From NCBI GenBank assembly GCA_033807695.1, contig CM066301.1, positions 1,736,001-1,800,000 on the forward strand: a stretch of DNA of 64,000 bases, given 5' to 3'. The position numbers and the translations under genes were made by a program. The DNA comes from Daedaleopsis sinensis. Lineage: Eukaryota; Basidiomycota; Agaricomycetes; Polyporales; Polyporaceae. Shown here one piece after another: positions 19,432 through 33,506 of this stretch; the stretch's first letter is position 1, and each line of letters begins with the position of its first letter. The notes beneath the pieces are model-generated. The model was not told where the DNA came from and searched no databases. It saw only the letters and a program-made list of their open reading frames with translations.

Positions 19432-22400
19432 CTATGCTACCAGAGCAGCCAGTCTCCGGAGATGCGGGACGTTAAGGTACGCAGGGACATACGTCTCCAG
19501 CCCAGAAACCTCGCGAGGAAGCGGCAGCTCGTAAGGGCCGACCTCCTCGGTTTCTGGCGCAAGTAACAGGTGGTCGTTGCGGTCGTTGGGGGAAACCCGG
19601 GAAGCGACGACGCGGAGGATCTCCGGCGAGATTGGAGTCTATACACGCTGCAGTCAATATCACAGACACGGCTCGCAAAGTAAAACAACATACCTCGTAG
19701 TCGGCGACGTAGTAGTTGGTACACATCCGCTGGATCTGAGTAGGTGTCAACATCCAGCAGACGTCGTAAATGATCTCCAAGTCCGCGGGGGTAGACTGCA
19801 CCAAACACAAACACATTAAACGATGGGCAAACATGAACAACAATGCCTCGACGAACCTTCTTGAGCTGGAGGAGCTTCGTCGCCTGCATCAGGTGCTCGA
19901 GCTGCAGAGTCCCCTCTGGCATGTCGTGCGACTTGCACCACTCCTCTATACGAGTGATGTTGTACTGTATTTGCATGGCTGAACGGTCAATGGTTGTCAG
20001 TGATCCATGCCTACCCAATCCCCCCCTCATCGGACTGACCTCGCTTCCATGACGAGAAGTTCCGCCTCATGAGAAGGTCGTTGAAGCTCGTCACACCGAT
20101 CAACTTGAGCAGCTCCGTGATTACCTGCTGCACCACAGACTCCTCCATGTAGTAGCTCTTCAAGCTCCGCCAGACCTTGTTCAACAGGTTCAAAATGTCG
20201 TCCATGCTGTACGCTGGCTGGGTGTTCGAGTTCAGCAAGCGGTTGAATAGCCTGCCTCCACCATCGGTCGTCGTGAAGCCCGGCAATGACTGGCTCTCGA
20301 TGAGCGCGGGGATGACCATCTTCGACAACCGCTTCTTGGTCTCGAGCATCCATGTGTGGTAGATGTTGTACTCGAGACTGTCGAGATCGTGCTTGACGAC
20401 TGAGACCAGGCGCTCGTAGTCTGCCCACTCGAACGGACGGACCGCGTTCTCCTCGCCCGGACCGATGCCCTGGAGCATGTCGCTCTCCGCAACACAGATG
20501 AAGGATAGCATCTCGTGAACGTTGGAGAGCCAGAATATTCCGGGAATGATCGCATCGTCGCTCGTGAACGACTGCAGAATCAGAGTGAGCTCAAGAGTTC
20601 ACGGCTAGCACAATGCATCGGACACTCACCATGACATGCGACTGGATCGTCTGCATGACGTTTGCAAGGAACCGCTCGCTCTCGGGTATGAGGCCGTACT
20701 TCCACATTTCGTTCGTGATCAAACTGATCAGGTTCGCAGGGAACAAGATCTCCTTCACCGCCGCGGGGCTGGTCAGGCTGGGTGCGGGTATCTTCAATCC
20801 ACGGATGAGGCCGTCGAGGACATCGGCATCCAGATGCTTGATGTCCTGCATCAACCTGATCTTCTCCTCAGCGGGATCGTCGTACAAGCTCGACCGGTCG
20901 AGCACGCGGAATTGCGGCAGGCCGTCCTCGCCATTGTATGCGACTGACACGGCGCGGGGGTTAGACGCCTGGCTGCGCTTCGCGTTGAACATGAGCTCGT
21001 CCGCAGATGTACGGTGGTCGGACGTGCTGATCGCGTAGACCCCAGCAGAGCTGTGTCGTCGTTGGTGACCGCGCGAGACACTGACCTGGCTGCCATTGGT
21101 GGAAACGGGGGCATCGGCGAGACGGAGAACGGGAGCAAACGTTGGCGACGTGGGTTCCGCACGAACACCGCGCGTGAGCGCGTTGAGCGCGCTGGCGCGG
21201 TTGAGCTGCTCGCGCAGACTGCTGACTTCACTCTTGAGCGTCTGGATGACAGAGCTGTCGTCGGCATTCCGCACAGGTTGGCTGTCGATCATCTTCTGCT
21301 GCGACTCGAGCTGAGCCGCTTGCTGAGCCAACTCCTCGCTCAGTTTCTGGACAGCAGCCTCCTTCTCCGCAGCCTTTAGGATGGCCTCCTCCAACTTCCG
21401 CTCGACGTCCTCCTTTGCGCGCAGTAGCTGTTGGCTGCGAGAGAGCTCCTCCTGAGCGACCGTAAGATCGGCCTGGATTTGCTTCGCACGGGAATCGGAC
21501 TCTTCGTGTCGAAACACTGCTTGCGACAACTGGACCTCGAGAGCCTGGACCTTGTTCTGCAATTCCTTCTTCTCTTCTGTGCGCTTCTGCAGGTTTTGCG
21601 TGAGCTCGACGACCTTGTTCTCCAAGCGGTACGAGATCTCCTTGAATTTGGAGACGGAGCGGGCCTCAGCCTTGAGCGCTTTGAGTTCCTTGCGTGCCAG
21701 GCGCCGACGCATGCACGATTGGATGAAGATGACGTTCCGTACGTCCCGCTGGTGTGCCCGTCGGGTGAGCCTGCAAGGCAGCCCTTGTCAGTAGACTGAG
21801 CTGCAGACATTACTAGGCCACATACATTCCACGGAAGAGAGACTGGAGAGTGATGACGGCAAATGTCCGCTTAGAGTCCTTGAAGTTGCGCCGTGCAAGA
21901 GCACCACGAGAACCTGCATGCCTTCGTTAACCCCGAGAAACAGGGAGATGTCAACTTGTACTCACGAGCCTGAAGAGCAACAACCGAAGCACGGATGGTG
22001 AGGAAGCGCTTGCGCTGGAGGTACCGCCTGATTCCGCGCTGCAAACGGGTAGCAGCGGCGTTTCGACGAACTTTCTCCACCATTTGCCTCGCGAGAAGAC
22101 CACGCCACCAAGTCTGGATCTTGATAGTAGCTTCGCGAAGGGCCTTGTACTTCTTGACCGCCATGCGCCGCCGCATGTTCTTCTGGACGATGGTGACCAA
22201 GGAGTTCAAACGTTTCGAGCGCAGAGATTCCAGGGCGGCAAGCATCCCCGCACGGAAGAATATCTTAGTAAGACCGGGCTGATACTTGTCGGGGTCGTTG
22301 ATGGTCTTCTCAAGAATACGGGCGCAAAGAGGCTTCAGCTCAAGGTTCTTGATCATAGGCTCCCACTCAGATGAGTGTACGAGCATATAGTACCTTCGGG

Positions 22401-25104
22401 GCTGAGGTCAGTGGCATGTTCCTGGAGCAGGACATCAGTGTGTACTCACCGTTCAGCAAACTCCTCGTACGTCCATCGTGATGGATAACCCGCACAACTG
22501 ATCCGGATAGTCTCGAGCACACCACAGGCACGGAGCTGCCCAAGGACTTGCTGAGGGGTGAACTCCCAGGCGCGCTTCTGCTCGTTTGGCTTGATGCACC
22601 GAATGTAGTGCACGTTCGTCGTGTTCAACGTCTCCATCAGGTTGACCAAAGACGCCTTGAAAATCGACGCTTGTGTCGGCTTCTTCACGACACCGCCAGG
22701 ACGCTTGGCGCCTCCCCCAGATGCCGCGGACGACATGATTGACTGCCTGCCGGGGTCGGGGATGAGAGATGCGCGCTTGTTTGTAGAGGCCGTGGACTCC
22801 GAAACGGTAGGGGAAGAAGGGGTAGCGTTAGCATCCGCCGGCTTAGTAGCGGCGAACGCGGCGTCAAGGACCTCCTTGAGGAACGCGTTCTTCGTCCCTT
22901 GAAGAAGAGCCATGTGCTCATCGGGCACGGTATCCCTGTTCTTCTCCAAGAAGCCCTCGACTTCGTATGTGACGTCCAAAGCGTAGTGAGCGATAGTGAA
23001 AGCAGAGTTGCCGAACCGGGGCTTCTTGAAGACCTTGGCATTCTCCGGCTTGACGAGCTGGTTGTTCAGTTTCTGCAGGAAAGATTGATCGGTACCGGAA
23101 GGGAGACGAGACTCTTCATCGAGCAGCGCCATGACACCAAGCTTGCCCTCGACGATATCGATGCAGGGCTGGTTGTCGGAGAACTCGATGAACGTCCAGT
23201 TGATCTTCTCCCGAACGTACTCCTCTTGCTCCAACTTGAAGACGTGTTGATTGAACTATATTGGACGTGAGTTTACGCATATAATTAACGTCCTCATCCC
23301 CACTTACCTCTTGCTGGAGCTTCTCGTTAGCGTAGTTGATGCTGAATTGTTCGAAGGAGTTCTGTGGTAGCACAAGTCAGGACGACATTGTCGCTAGTAT
23401 GCGCATATACTCGCCTTCTTGAAGTGCTCGAAACCGTAGATATCCAGAACGCCAATAAACATCTCCGCCCGGCTCATCGCCTCGCCGTTCTCACCCGCCA
23501 AACTCTCGTTGAGGACGGCGACGACCCACTCGAACAGGCACGCGTACACAAACTTCGCGACGGAGTCTCGGACGACCGTGGCCTGCGCGCCGTTGAGCGC
23601 ACTGACGATCTTCTCCGACCGCGTAGTGATCTGCTTCTTGATTGTCCACTTCTTGAAGTCCGCAAGTGGGACACCCAAGAACCGTGTGGAAAGTTGGAGA
23701 GCTGAGTCCGCGTCGTCGATGACCGCGTCGTTCCGCGCCTGGGTTACCTTGATGTTACCGAGGTGGAGCAGCGCAGAGAGAAGCTTGAAGACCGCCCACT
23801 GCTTCTCGACGGAGATACCGATGGTTGAAAGAGCCGTTTGAGTTTGCCTGAACTCCTCCGCATCGTCAACGCCGGCGATAGGGGTTGAGGTCGGACCACC
23901 TTGGCTGAGGTACTGGAACTTGGAGACGTCGGTGTCAAGACCAAGGTCTTTCCTTTCCTTGAGCGGTGCGCCGGCGCAGAGTTGGTAGAAGATATGGTAG
24001 TTGCGTTCCGTCAATGGCTGGAAGACCACACGGGAGCGCTCAAGCAGGTATGTCCGGATGCGTGCACCGACAATCTCTTGCTCGCCGTCAAACATAATCT
24101 ACACATTCTGTCAGCGGTGTTACAATATGGCGCCTATTTCCACCGGTGCACGCACCTGGATATACTTGCCGAAACGCGACGAGTTGTCATTACGCGTTGT
24201 CTTGGCGTTACCGAAAGCTTCCAGGACAGGGTTGGTGGCAAGGATCTGACGTTCTACTTCGCTAGACTCGTCTAGGGACGCCTTTGTCTTCGCTCTCGTT
24301 TTGACAGCGGGAGGGTTGACGGAGGCGAGGTAGCGCATAATGAATTTGGCCTGGAGGCGGATGAACGTCCGTTACGAGCGGACGAAACGCGTGATACTTA
24401 CAGATTCTGTCTTTCCAGCACCACTGCGTGATGGTGAGGGGGGCGGCGGTGCGAAGATGGACAGAAAAGACGTACCTTTCACCGGAAACGATGATAGTTT
24501 GACCTGTGCCATCTCTGCTCATGGCGGTGTAGGCGTCCTCCGCGATAGCGAAGAGATGGGGCTCGAGCTCCCCTCTCCGACGGCCGTTGTAGGCTTGGAT
24601 GACTTCTGGGCCATAGAGGGCGACGCGTTGGAAGGGGTTGACGGCAATGAGGACGATTCCGGAGTATGTATAGATGCTGTGTTGGGCGTAACGATTGCGG
24701 ATGGTGTGAAGGACTACGAATAGAGGGATTACGCAAGAATTGGGGACATGAAATGGCAAAGGGACACACCTGAAGGTTCGTTTAAATGAGAGAGGGTCGC
24801 GAGGTCGTCAGCAGTTTCCAACAAGGGAGGATTTCGTAGTGGTGGGAGGTCGCCCTTTCCGTCCTTGATCGCCTTGACTGTTGTGTCAATCTTGATCTCC
24901 TGTGTGAGAGGGCGAGTGTGAGGTGTGAGAGGGGGATGAGGAGCGCAGTGGGAGAGCGAGGCCGACCTTTCCGCGTTCATCTACAAAGACGAGCTTGATG
25001 GCCTCGTCGGTTTTGGTGGCCAATGTTACCTCGGCAGAGATCCAGCCCAGCTCCTTGTCAGGAAACCATACCCGAGTCCCCTTGCTGTATATGTTTTCGG
25101 CCAT
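19432..25104 (-). CDS. MYO2: Class V myosin heavy chain
   Basis: The start [20 protein letters not shown] at 25104 is the SH3-like N-terminal domain. The motor follows: P-loop [10 protein letters not shown] (partly on a 22-nt micro-exon 24402-24423), switch [20 protein letters not shown], and an actin-binding region with an insert rich in Ser/Ala/Pro. A neck of about five to six IQ motifs (22390-21720) precedes a long coiled coil (21712-21270) and a C-terminal dilute (DIL) cargo domain (20550-19432). This is the full class V layout, roughly 1600 residues. It transports secretory vesicles and organelles along actin to the hyphal tip. The symbol follows yeast Myo2. The gene is divergent from the bestrophin gene. 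Confidence 0.95.
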
Positions 25105-25593
25105 GAGAGAGAGAGAGGAGGGCCGGGAAGGGGGGTGGGTCGTAACAAGTCGTAGCGGTACCGGTCAACGTTAACGTTGCTCTGCTCTCATCAGTTCCGT
25201 TCACCTCTCCTTCGTCACGCTTGATCTCCAGTCACATCTGGTCACACATATCCGTTCTTCCACCTTTTGGTTCAATTCTCGTTTCTATCGTTTCATGGTT
25301 AGCTGTGGTACACTCAGCTATTGCCTTGCTACATCCTGCAAGTGAAACACTTTCAAACAGTGAAACCTTGCCCAGAGACGGGAGCAGAGTGGAAGCGTGA
25401 CAGCCACGTGGCCTTGATTGCAACGGGCGTCTGCTGTACCCCATATGGAGGCGCGTCACTCAGACCGTCCCAACCGTGTCTCATACTCGCGGCTCGCCCG
25501 GCCACTGGCACCACCCGTCTACTCTGTCTGCCTTGTGTGATTTATGCCTGTGCTTGCAGCTATCTAGCTCCGATATCAAGACATTACCAGACC
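25105..25593. promoter_or_regulatory. Divergent promoter region of myosin V and bestrophin-like gene
   Basis: This 489-bp region separates two divergent start codons. It contains a perfect 14-bp palindrome, CAACGTTAACGTTG, at 25166-25179, about 60 bp upstream of the myosin ATG. No ORF in it is supported. Shared promoter function is inferred from position. Confidence 0.5.
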
Positions 25594-27660
25594 ATGCCCT
25601 CCGTCTCATTACTCCAGACATCCACCTTCACCGTAGCCACTCCCAAGGTCTCCCGCTCTCTTCTCCACCATACGCCCACTTCGCATCTCACCCCCCATCT
25701 CTAGGGCACCACCAAGATCATCACCCGCCAGAAGCTGCGCAGGGTCAGCTCTCTCCGCGTAGTGGCTGCGACCACCGCACTGACCAAACACCCTCTCAGT
25801 ATTCCTGGCTCCCGGATGTACTTCGCCTCAAGGGCAGTGTGCGTATACATACACTCCATGTTCCGCCAACCACGCATCTTCCCAACAACCCACCCCTCAG
25901 ATCGTCTACCGCGTTGTCGGCCTCGTCTTAACGGTTACCTTATTTGCGACCGCTGCCGCCTATGCGTGGTCCCGGGGTATCGACATATCTCTCACCAACT
26001 CCGTGGTCCCGCTCTTGTCTGTCGTGGTGAGTGCACACCGGCCTGCATCTTCTCTCTCTGCGTTCGATGTTGAATGCGCTCGATAATCACTTGCACGTGA
26101 AATCCACCAGGTCGGTCTCATCCTCGTCTTCAGGTGAGTCGTGTGACCGCACGTACTTAGAGGATGTAACGAAGCTTAATCCACGACCGTGTCATTTCTA
26201 GAAACGGGTCAGTCTTTCCTGCTCGGAGGGACGGAATAGCACTATTAACCCCCACCCAGAACTTCCTATGACCGCTACTGGGAAGGCCGCAAGGACTTCG
26301 CGACCATGATCTCGCACGTACGTCTCTCCCTTCCACCACGCCCCCACCCCCACCCAACACCCCGCAGGTCCGCAACCTCTCCCGCCAAATCTGGATTAAC
26401 GTCTCCGTTCCGCCCGAAGATGCCTCAGGGCGCGGCAAGCCCCCCAGCGCGGCGCTCACCCCCGCACAGCTCCGGCGGCGCAAAGTCGACGCGATCAAGC
26501 TCGCGCTCTGCTTCGCGTACGCGACCAAGCACTACCTCCGCGGCGAGGACGGCCTCGCGTGGGACGACTACGCCGGGATCCTCCCCGCGTCCACCGCGCG
26601 CCTCTTCCGCGGCCTCTACCAGCCCCCGAACAAGGACTACCGCTACCGCGACCTCGCCCCGGGCCCGGGTGCCTCGGGCAACGGCAGCGGCCAGGGCACC
26701 GCGCACACGAGCTACGCCGCGACCGCGCACACCACGCGCCGCGCGTCCCCCGAAGGCATGGGCACCGGCGCGAGCACCCCCGGGCTCGAGGGCAGCGCCG
26801 AGTACGACGTTGAGCGTGGCCGGGCGGGCGCGGACGCGACGAAGCGCATCCGCGTGAAGCGCAGCAAGGACCGGCTGAAGGGCCCCGGGCAGCGCGCGAC
26901 GACGCCGCTCATAAGCTCGCTGCAGAACACGATCGACTTCGCGACGGACCCGGACAGCCTGTGCACGCCCCTGCCCATGGTGTACGTCTGCGTGAACGCT
27001 TGCTGAAAACGGCGGTGTGCTGACCGGTGGCCGGCTTTGCAGCATCGCGCACGAGCTGTCCCGCTCGCTCTTCAAGTTCCGCCGCGACGGATACCTGGAG
27101 ACCGTCGGGCCCGCGGGTCTGAATGCCATGAGCACGCTGTACGTCGCGTCCGCTCCGTTCGTCCCCCACGCTCGCTGACCCGTGCCCCATGTAGCATACA
27201 GGGGATGATCGACATGATGTCTGCGATGGAGCGCGTCGCGAACACGCCAATCCCGCGCTCGTACAGCATCCACCTGAAGCAATGCGTGTCGCTCTACCTT
27301 TTCTCGCTCCCCTTCACACTCATCAAGGACCTCGGCTGGGGCATGGTCCCGCTTGTGACGGTCGTTGCGTTCACGCTGATGGGCATTGAGGGCATCGCAG
27401 ACGAGATTGAGATGCCGTTTGGCACGGATTCATGCGATCTCCCGTTGGGTACGTGCTGCGTCCTGTGTGATATTTGTTATACTGACCGTACTCAGAACGC
27501 TATTGTGAGGACCTCAGAGAGGAGATCGAGTAAGTTGTCCCGGCCAGACTTTGATGGTATGTATAGCTGATCATGCTGCTCCCGTAGGTTCATGGTGGAG
27601 AAGTTGCCCGAAGGCGGTGAGGGAATGGGCGGTTATGACGATGGCGAGGGAGACGATTGA
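25594..27660 (+). CDS. Bestrophin-like (UPF0187 / RFP-TM) anion channel
   Basis: The start is MPSVSLLQTSTFTVATPK. Short exons then give YSWLPDVLRLKGS, a first membrane segment VGLVLTVTLFATAAAYAWSR, a second around NSVVPLLSVVVGLILVFRN, and the family motif TSYDRYWEGRK (near 26255-26300). A GC-rich exon (26370-26983) holds the cytoplasmic region. C-terminal membrane segments are CVSLYLFSLPFTLIKDLGWG and VTVVAFTLMGIEGIADEIE, and the tail is acidic and Gly-rich. Fungal members are predicted chloride or anion channels of the plasma membrane or organelles. Intron boundaries are clear for most exons; the 5' two are less certain. Confidence 0.85.
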
Positions 27661-27769
27661 AACGTCTTTGTCGCGAACACTCAGCTATCGAGTACCACAC
27701 ATGGGCATGGTCGCGTCCAACATAGCTCTGCATTGAACATGGCTGGACACATCGAGCATGGGATCTACT

Positions 27770-28788
<1,019 letters not shown>

Positions 28789-29353
28789 GGCGGGCAGCGA
28801 GCGTTGGAGAGAGGGCAGAGAGAGACGATGCCCGACGGAATCCCAGCGTCACTACTGGCTGCCTGTCACTCCCACGTGGCTATGCCCATATATGGCCGGT
28901 GTGGTTTGCGACTCGGACTTGGGCGACTGGACGCCGTCAGCTGCACACAATAAATATGTATATAAGTACGACGGAGACAAGAGCCGGCCGTGAGGTGGTG
29001 GACAGCGCGGGCTAGTCGTCGTCGTCGGGCGGGGGCGGTGGCCACTGGGTGGGCGTCTGTTGGTCTGGTGACTGCGATTCCCGCGCTTGTTGCCCTCCCT
29101 CGCCCGGCGCTTCTCTCCGTCGTCTTCTCCTCTTCTCTCTTTCTCCCGCCATCCCCCTCCCCGTCCGCCCCGACGCCCTCAGCCCCTGCTCCCCCTCAGC
29201 CCCAGCCCCGCCCCGCCCCTCGCCTTCTCCTTCTCTTTATTCTATCTCTACCTCCTCCCACCCGGCTTCTTCCTCCCGCACGCTCTCCTCGCCCGCCTCT
29301 CGCTCGACGATCCTACCATTCCTCTGTATCCGTAGCCTCATCCCTTTTCATCA
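28789..29353. promoter_or_regulatory. Divergent promoter region of NDUFV2 and GSK3, C/T-rich leader
   Basis: There is no supported gene in this 565-bp gap. From about 29080 to 29340 the plus strand is strongly C/T-rich and leads directly into the GSK3 start codon, as often seen upstream of well-expressed fungal genes. Apparent ORFs in it are Ser/Pro-rich by-products of this composition. Confidence 0.5.
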
Positions 29354-31087
29354 ATGGCCACTCACGGTCCCATCAACGGCGTCAAGATCTCTCGTATGTT
29401 TCTCTTTTCCTCTCCTCCGACCTTGTTATCCCATCCTATCCCTCTCCGGCCCACCTTCAATTTCTTCCATCGCATCCATCGCTCCCACCCCCTTTCTCCG
29501 CCCTCTCTCAGATCTCCCCCACATGCTCATAGCTTCTCTTTTTCGCCCTCTTTCGATTCATAGCCGTCGACGATCCTCGCAAGATCGTCAAGGTCGTCGC
29601 TTCCGACGGCAAGTCAGGCGACACTCGTGATCTTGTCTACACCAATTGCAAGGTCATCGGCAATGGCTCCTTCGGTATCGTCTTCCAGGCAAAACTCCTC
29701 GAAGACACAAACCCCGTCTGTGACATCGCCATCAAGAAGGTCTTGCAGGACAAGAGGTTCAAGGTGCCCTTTCCCCCTCCCATCCTCTTTCTCGATCCGC
29801 CCCCGCTGATCTCCCACCCCACCCGCTCTCACAGAACCGCGAGTTGCAGATCATGAGATTGGTCTCCCATCCCAACGTCGTTGACCTTAAAGCCTTTTTC
29901 TATTCTAACGGTGACAAGGTCAGCTCCACCTGTCTCTTTTTTCCCACACCTCCATCTGCCTTTCCCTTCTCTCTCCCGTCCATGGCCTCTCATCTGACTC
30001 TCGTCCATCATCCCAAAGAAAGATGAAGTGTACCTCAACCTTGTGCTCGAATACGTCCCAGAGACCGTGTACCGTGCCAGTCGGCACTATGCCAAGCTCA
30101 AGCAACCTATGCCCATGCTCCAAATCAAGCTGTATATGTACCAACTCCTCCGTTCCCTCATGTACATCCACTCCATCGGCATCTGCCACCGCGACATCAA
30201 GCCCCAGAACCTCCTTCTCAACCCCGCTACCGGCGTCCTCAAGCTCTGCGACTTTGGCTCTGCCAAGATCCTCGTCGCTGGCGAACCCAACGTCAGCTAC
30301 ATTTGCTCCCGCTACTACCGTGCTCCGGAGCTCATCTTTGGCGCGACCAACTACACGACCAACATCGGTATGTCCTTCCTCGACTCAGATCTCACAGTTA
30401 ACATGCGTTGAACGCGTTCGCAAATCGCGACAGACATCTGGTCGACAGGTTGTGTCATGGCAGAACTGATGCTCGGCCAACCACTCTTCCCCGGTGAGAG
30501 TGGCATCGACCAGCTCGTTGAGATCATCAAGGTGCTCGGCACCCCGTCGCGAGAGCAGATCAAGACGATGAACCCGAACTACATGGAGCACAAGTTCCCA
30601 CAGATCAAGCCTCATCCCTTCTCGAAGGTCCGTCGTCCGCAGCTCGAGAGCACGAATTGCAAAGCACAGCCACTTACTTACGCTTGGTCTCCGCAGGTCT
30701 TCCGTCCGCGCACGGCGCCCGAGGCGATCGATCTGGTTGCGAAGCTGCTCGAGTACACCCCAGAGGCGCGGCTGAGCGCGGTGGAGGCCATGTGCCACCC
30801 ATTCTTCGACGAGCTCAGGCAGGATGGAGCGAAGATGCCCAACGGGAAGGAGTTCCCGCTTCTCTTCGACTTCACCAGGGAGGGTACGTGCTCCATTCCT
30901 CCTTTATCCCGTGGTATGCAGATGGCTGACCTGGGCCGTGTAACGTGTTCCAGAGCTGTCGGTGCGGACGGATCTCATGCGTCAGCTCGTGCCGCCGCAC
31001 ACGGAGGCCGAGCTCGCCTCGCGGGGCATCCACCTGGACTCGTTTGTGCCCATACCACTGGAGCAGCTACGGATCAGCCTCGACTGA
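29354..31087 (+). CDS. GSK3: Glycogen synthase kinase 3 / shaggy-type Ser/Thr kinase
   Basis: The start is [13 protein letters not shown]. After a long C/T-rich first intron the kinase domain follows: [11 protein letters not shown] glycine loop, [13 protein letters not shown] with the ATP Lys, [13 protein letters not shown] catalytic loop, DFGSAK, and [13 protein letters not shown] with the regulatory activation-loop Tyr. The insert and C-lobe blocks ([39 protein letters not shown]) are typical of GSK3. The C-terminus is [14 protein letters not shown]. At least six introns keep the frame. It belongs to the Mck1/Rim11/Skp1 group that acts in stress, glycogen and cell-cycle control. Confidence 0.95.
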
Positions 31088-31726
31088 CGGAGGGGCGCGG
31101 AGCAGAGGAGCAGGGGGAGCCATAGGACATGTAGCCATCCGATCGCCGTCCGCCGTCCGTGTGGGGCGCGCCGCCCTCTCGTTTTCGTGCTCGCTAGTGG
31201 CCGCGGCTGTATCCGCGCCGCGGCCGCTGCAGCCAGCTCGCCTGTTTGTGTCAAGTCGTGTCTGATACACCGAATGTTTTCATCCATCACCGCTCGTACC
31301 GTCCTGGCGCCGTGTCTGGTTGTCGTATATATCTTGAATTTCAGTCGCGGGGCTGCCGCTGCGCTCGCACAAACCCGTATACCCTCAGCTCTGCAATTTG
31401 CACTCTGTCATGACCTCCTCCTATAGGTTTGCCTCTGACGAAATATGTACATAAAGCTCACCATCGATCGATGCCGCGATAGCTACCCACAAATTACAAT
31501 TAATTTCCAGCCGATGACATCATCCACTCGGCCAACGCCGTATCCGTGGGAAGATGTCAACATCACATGCCTTAAAACAGAAGTGAAGGCGCCTGCCACC
31601 TATGTTATGTTGCAATCTAATCTCCTTTGATAAGAGTAATCTATCAGTTTGCCGCCTCCCAGCGCCTGTCCGTAAGGACCAGGGCTACGGGCGCTTCCAT
31701 ATGCCGCTCATTCTCATCTGCCCTTC
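31088..31726. other. Intergenic region between GSK3 and MAK11
   Basis: I see nothing gene-like in this 639-bp gap. It should hold the GSK3 3' UTR and terminator and the MAK11 promoter. Confidence 0.4.
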
Positions 31727-33301
31727 ATGTCGCTTCGTCCCGCTAAACGCGTCTCTCTCCATCCCAAACCTAGCCTCAGCAAGAAGGCACGCGTTGCTTC
31801 AGGCTCTGACACGCTAAAAAAGGCTTCGCTCGTGGCCAAAGTCAAGGGCAAGCAACGAGCCTTGGAGAGTCCAGAACCTGCACCCCGGAAGGAAAAAAAG
31901 ATTGTGATCGCAGCCTCAGACCCAAGCTCGTCAAAGTCCCTCCCAACGTCCTTCAAGCTTATTGCTGGATCCTACGAGAAGCTCCTCTATGGTTTAGAAG
32001 GAACCGTTTCTGTTGACTCGTCCAGTTACTCCTTCGCTCTCAATCCTATCTTCATCTTCCCCGCACACGTCTCTTGCATCAAGTCTGTCGCCGCCTCTCC
32101 CCAAGGCGGCAAATGGCTTGCTACCGGAAGTGCGGATGAGATTGTCAAGGTGTGGGACCTCAGACGACGCAAGGAGATCGGAGGGCTTATGCAACACCAA
32201 GGTATGTCTCAGACCCCCGTGCACACCCTCGATCTAACTCTTCTCCCCAGGTTCCATAACGCACCTCGAGTTCCCTTCGCGTTCTCATCTTCTCTCTGCC
32301 TCCGAAGATGGCACGCTATGTCTCTTCCGTGCGAGGGACTGGGCTGTTCTGCGTGAGCTGAAAGGCCACAAGGGGCGCGTAAACTCGGTGGCCGTACATA
32401 AATCATGTAAAGTCGCCCTGAGTGTAGGAAAAGACAGGACACTGCGTATGTGGGATCTTATGCGTGGCAAGGGTTCCGCGAGTACGAAATTAGGCAAAGG
32501 TCCGTTTCAAGTCTTCCGGGAGTTACAGACATTCTGAACATCATCCAGAGGCCGAACTTGTGCGCTGGTCCACCGACGGCTCAATATTTGCCGTGCAAAC
32601 ACAAAACACCATCGACATCTATTCTACTGTCGGTGCAGTCTGCATCTTGTGCGACTGCTCTCAGTGCTCATCTTGATCCAGGACATGGAGCTTCTTCACT
32701 CAATAACTCATCCCTCCCGCCTACATGATATCAAGTTCTGCAAACGCGTCACCGGCGACGGCGAGGTCTTGTTGGCAGGCGCCGAGGATAAGAAGCTATC
32801 CGTATACGACGTGCCAAAAGACCACACAAAACCTCCGACCATCATCGCAGAGATGGTCGGACACGGCAACCGGTCAGATCACCTCTCTTGATGCGTACAC
32901 TCTAAGTGTTACTCATTCGTTACCCAACCAGTGTGAAAGCCGTCGACACCATCGAAATCGCTCTCCCAGAAGGAGCCCCGAGAGCGTCCACTATATTGGT
33001 GTCCACGGTCTCTTCGGACGGTATGATACGGCTGTTCGACATGGCTGCACTGCCGGCCCAACTGCCCGCGGAGGGAGAGAAGATGCAGCTGCAGTCCGTG
33101 GCCGAGTATGACACAAAGGGAACCCGTCTCACTTGTGTCGCGCTCGCCGATGGTAATGTCGTCGCCGGTGCGACTACTGCTGGCAAGCGCAAGCGCGACG
33201 CGCAAGAAGATGTTGACGAGGATGCGGAAGGGGAATCCGAGTCTCAAGATGAGGGAGATGGAGATGGGGACGAGGAAAGTGGCAGCGATGAGGATGTGTA
33301 A
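31727..33301 (+). CDS. MAK11: WD40 ribosome-biogenesis protein Mak11 / PAK1IP1
   Basis: The start is MSLRPAKRVSLHPKPSLSKK with a Lys-rich, nuclear-type N-terminus. WD repeats follow: FPAHVSCIKSVA...TGSADEIVKVWDL, ITHLEF...SASEDGTLCLFRA, LKGHKGRVNSVAVH...SVGKDRTLRMWDL, then ELVRWSTDGSIFAVQ and later VSSDGMIRLFDM. The C-terminus is KRKRDAQEDVDEDAEG and highly acidic. This order, with a basic start and an acidic tail, fits Mak11/PAK1IP1, a 60S subunit assembly factor in the nucleolus. Introns near 32202-32250, 32500-32550 and 32875-32930 keep the frame. Confidence 0.88.
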
Positions 33302-33506
33302 GGATAAGTTACGCTGCTAGCTAGCGTGTCCATACAACTACGACTACCAGAGTACATAAACCATATCACCCGAGTGAATGCATGCACGATAGTTGTCCAC
33401 TTTGATCGTCGCTGCGGACCGCGGATTGTGGGCGCCTTGTAGACAATGACCGCATAGCCAATTGCTTGTTGACTTCACCTCATAACGACCACGATCCTCG
33501 ACCCCC

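Noticed and set aside
20613..21800. Several plus-strand ORFs of 70-140 codons opposite the myosin coiled coil
   Set aside because: They are antisense shadows of a GC-rich, Leu/Glu-rich coding region, with no conserved motifs or splice logic.
26425..27282. Long minus-strand open frame of 285 codons
   Set aside because: It lies antisense to the GC-rich exon of the bestrophin-like gene; high GC lowers stop frequency, and the translation is a low-complexity Ala/Arg-rich shadow with no family resemblance.
29049..29630. 193-codon Ser/Pro-rich ORF before GSK3
   Set aside because: It is produced by the C/T-rich leader and first intron; it overlaps the well-supported GSK3 start and has no domain.
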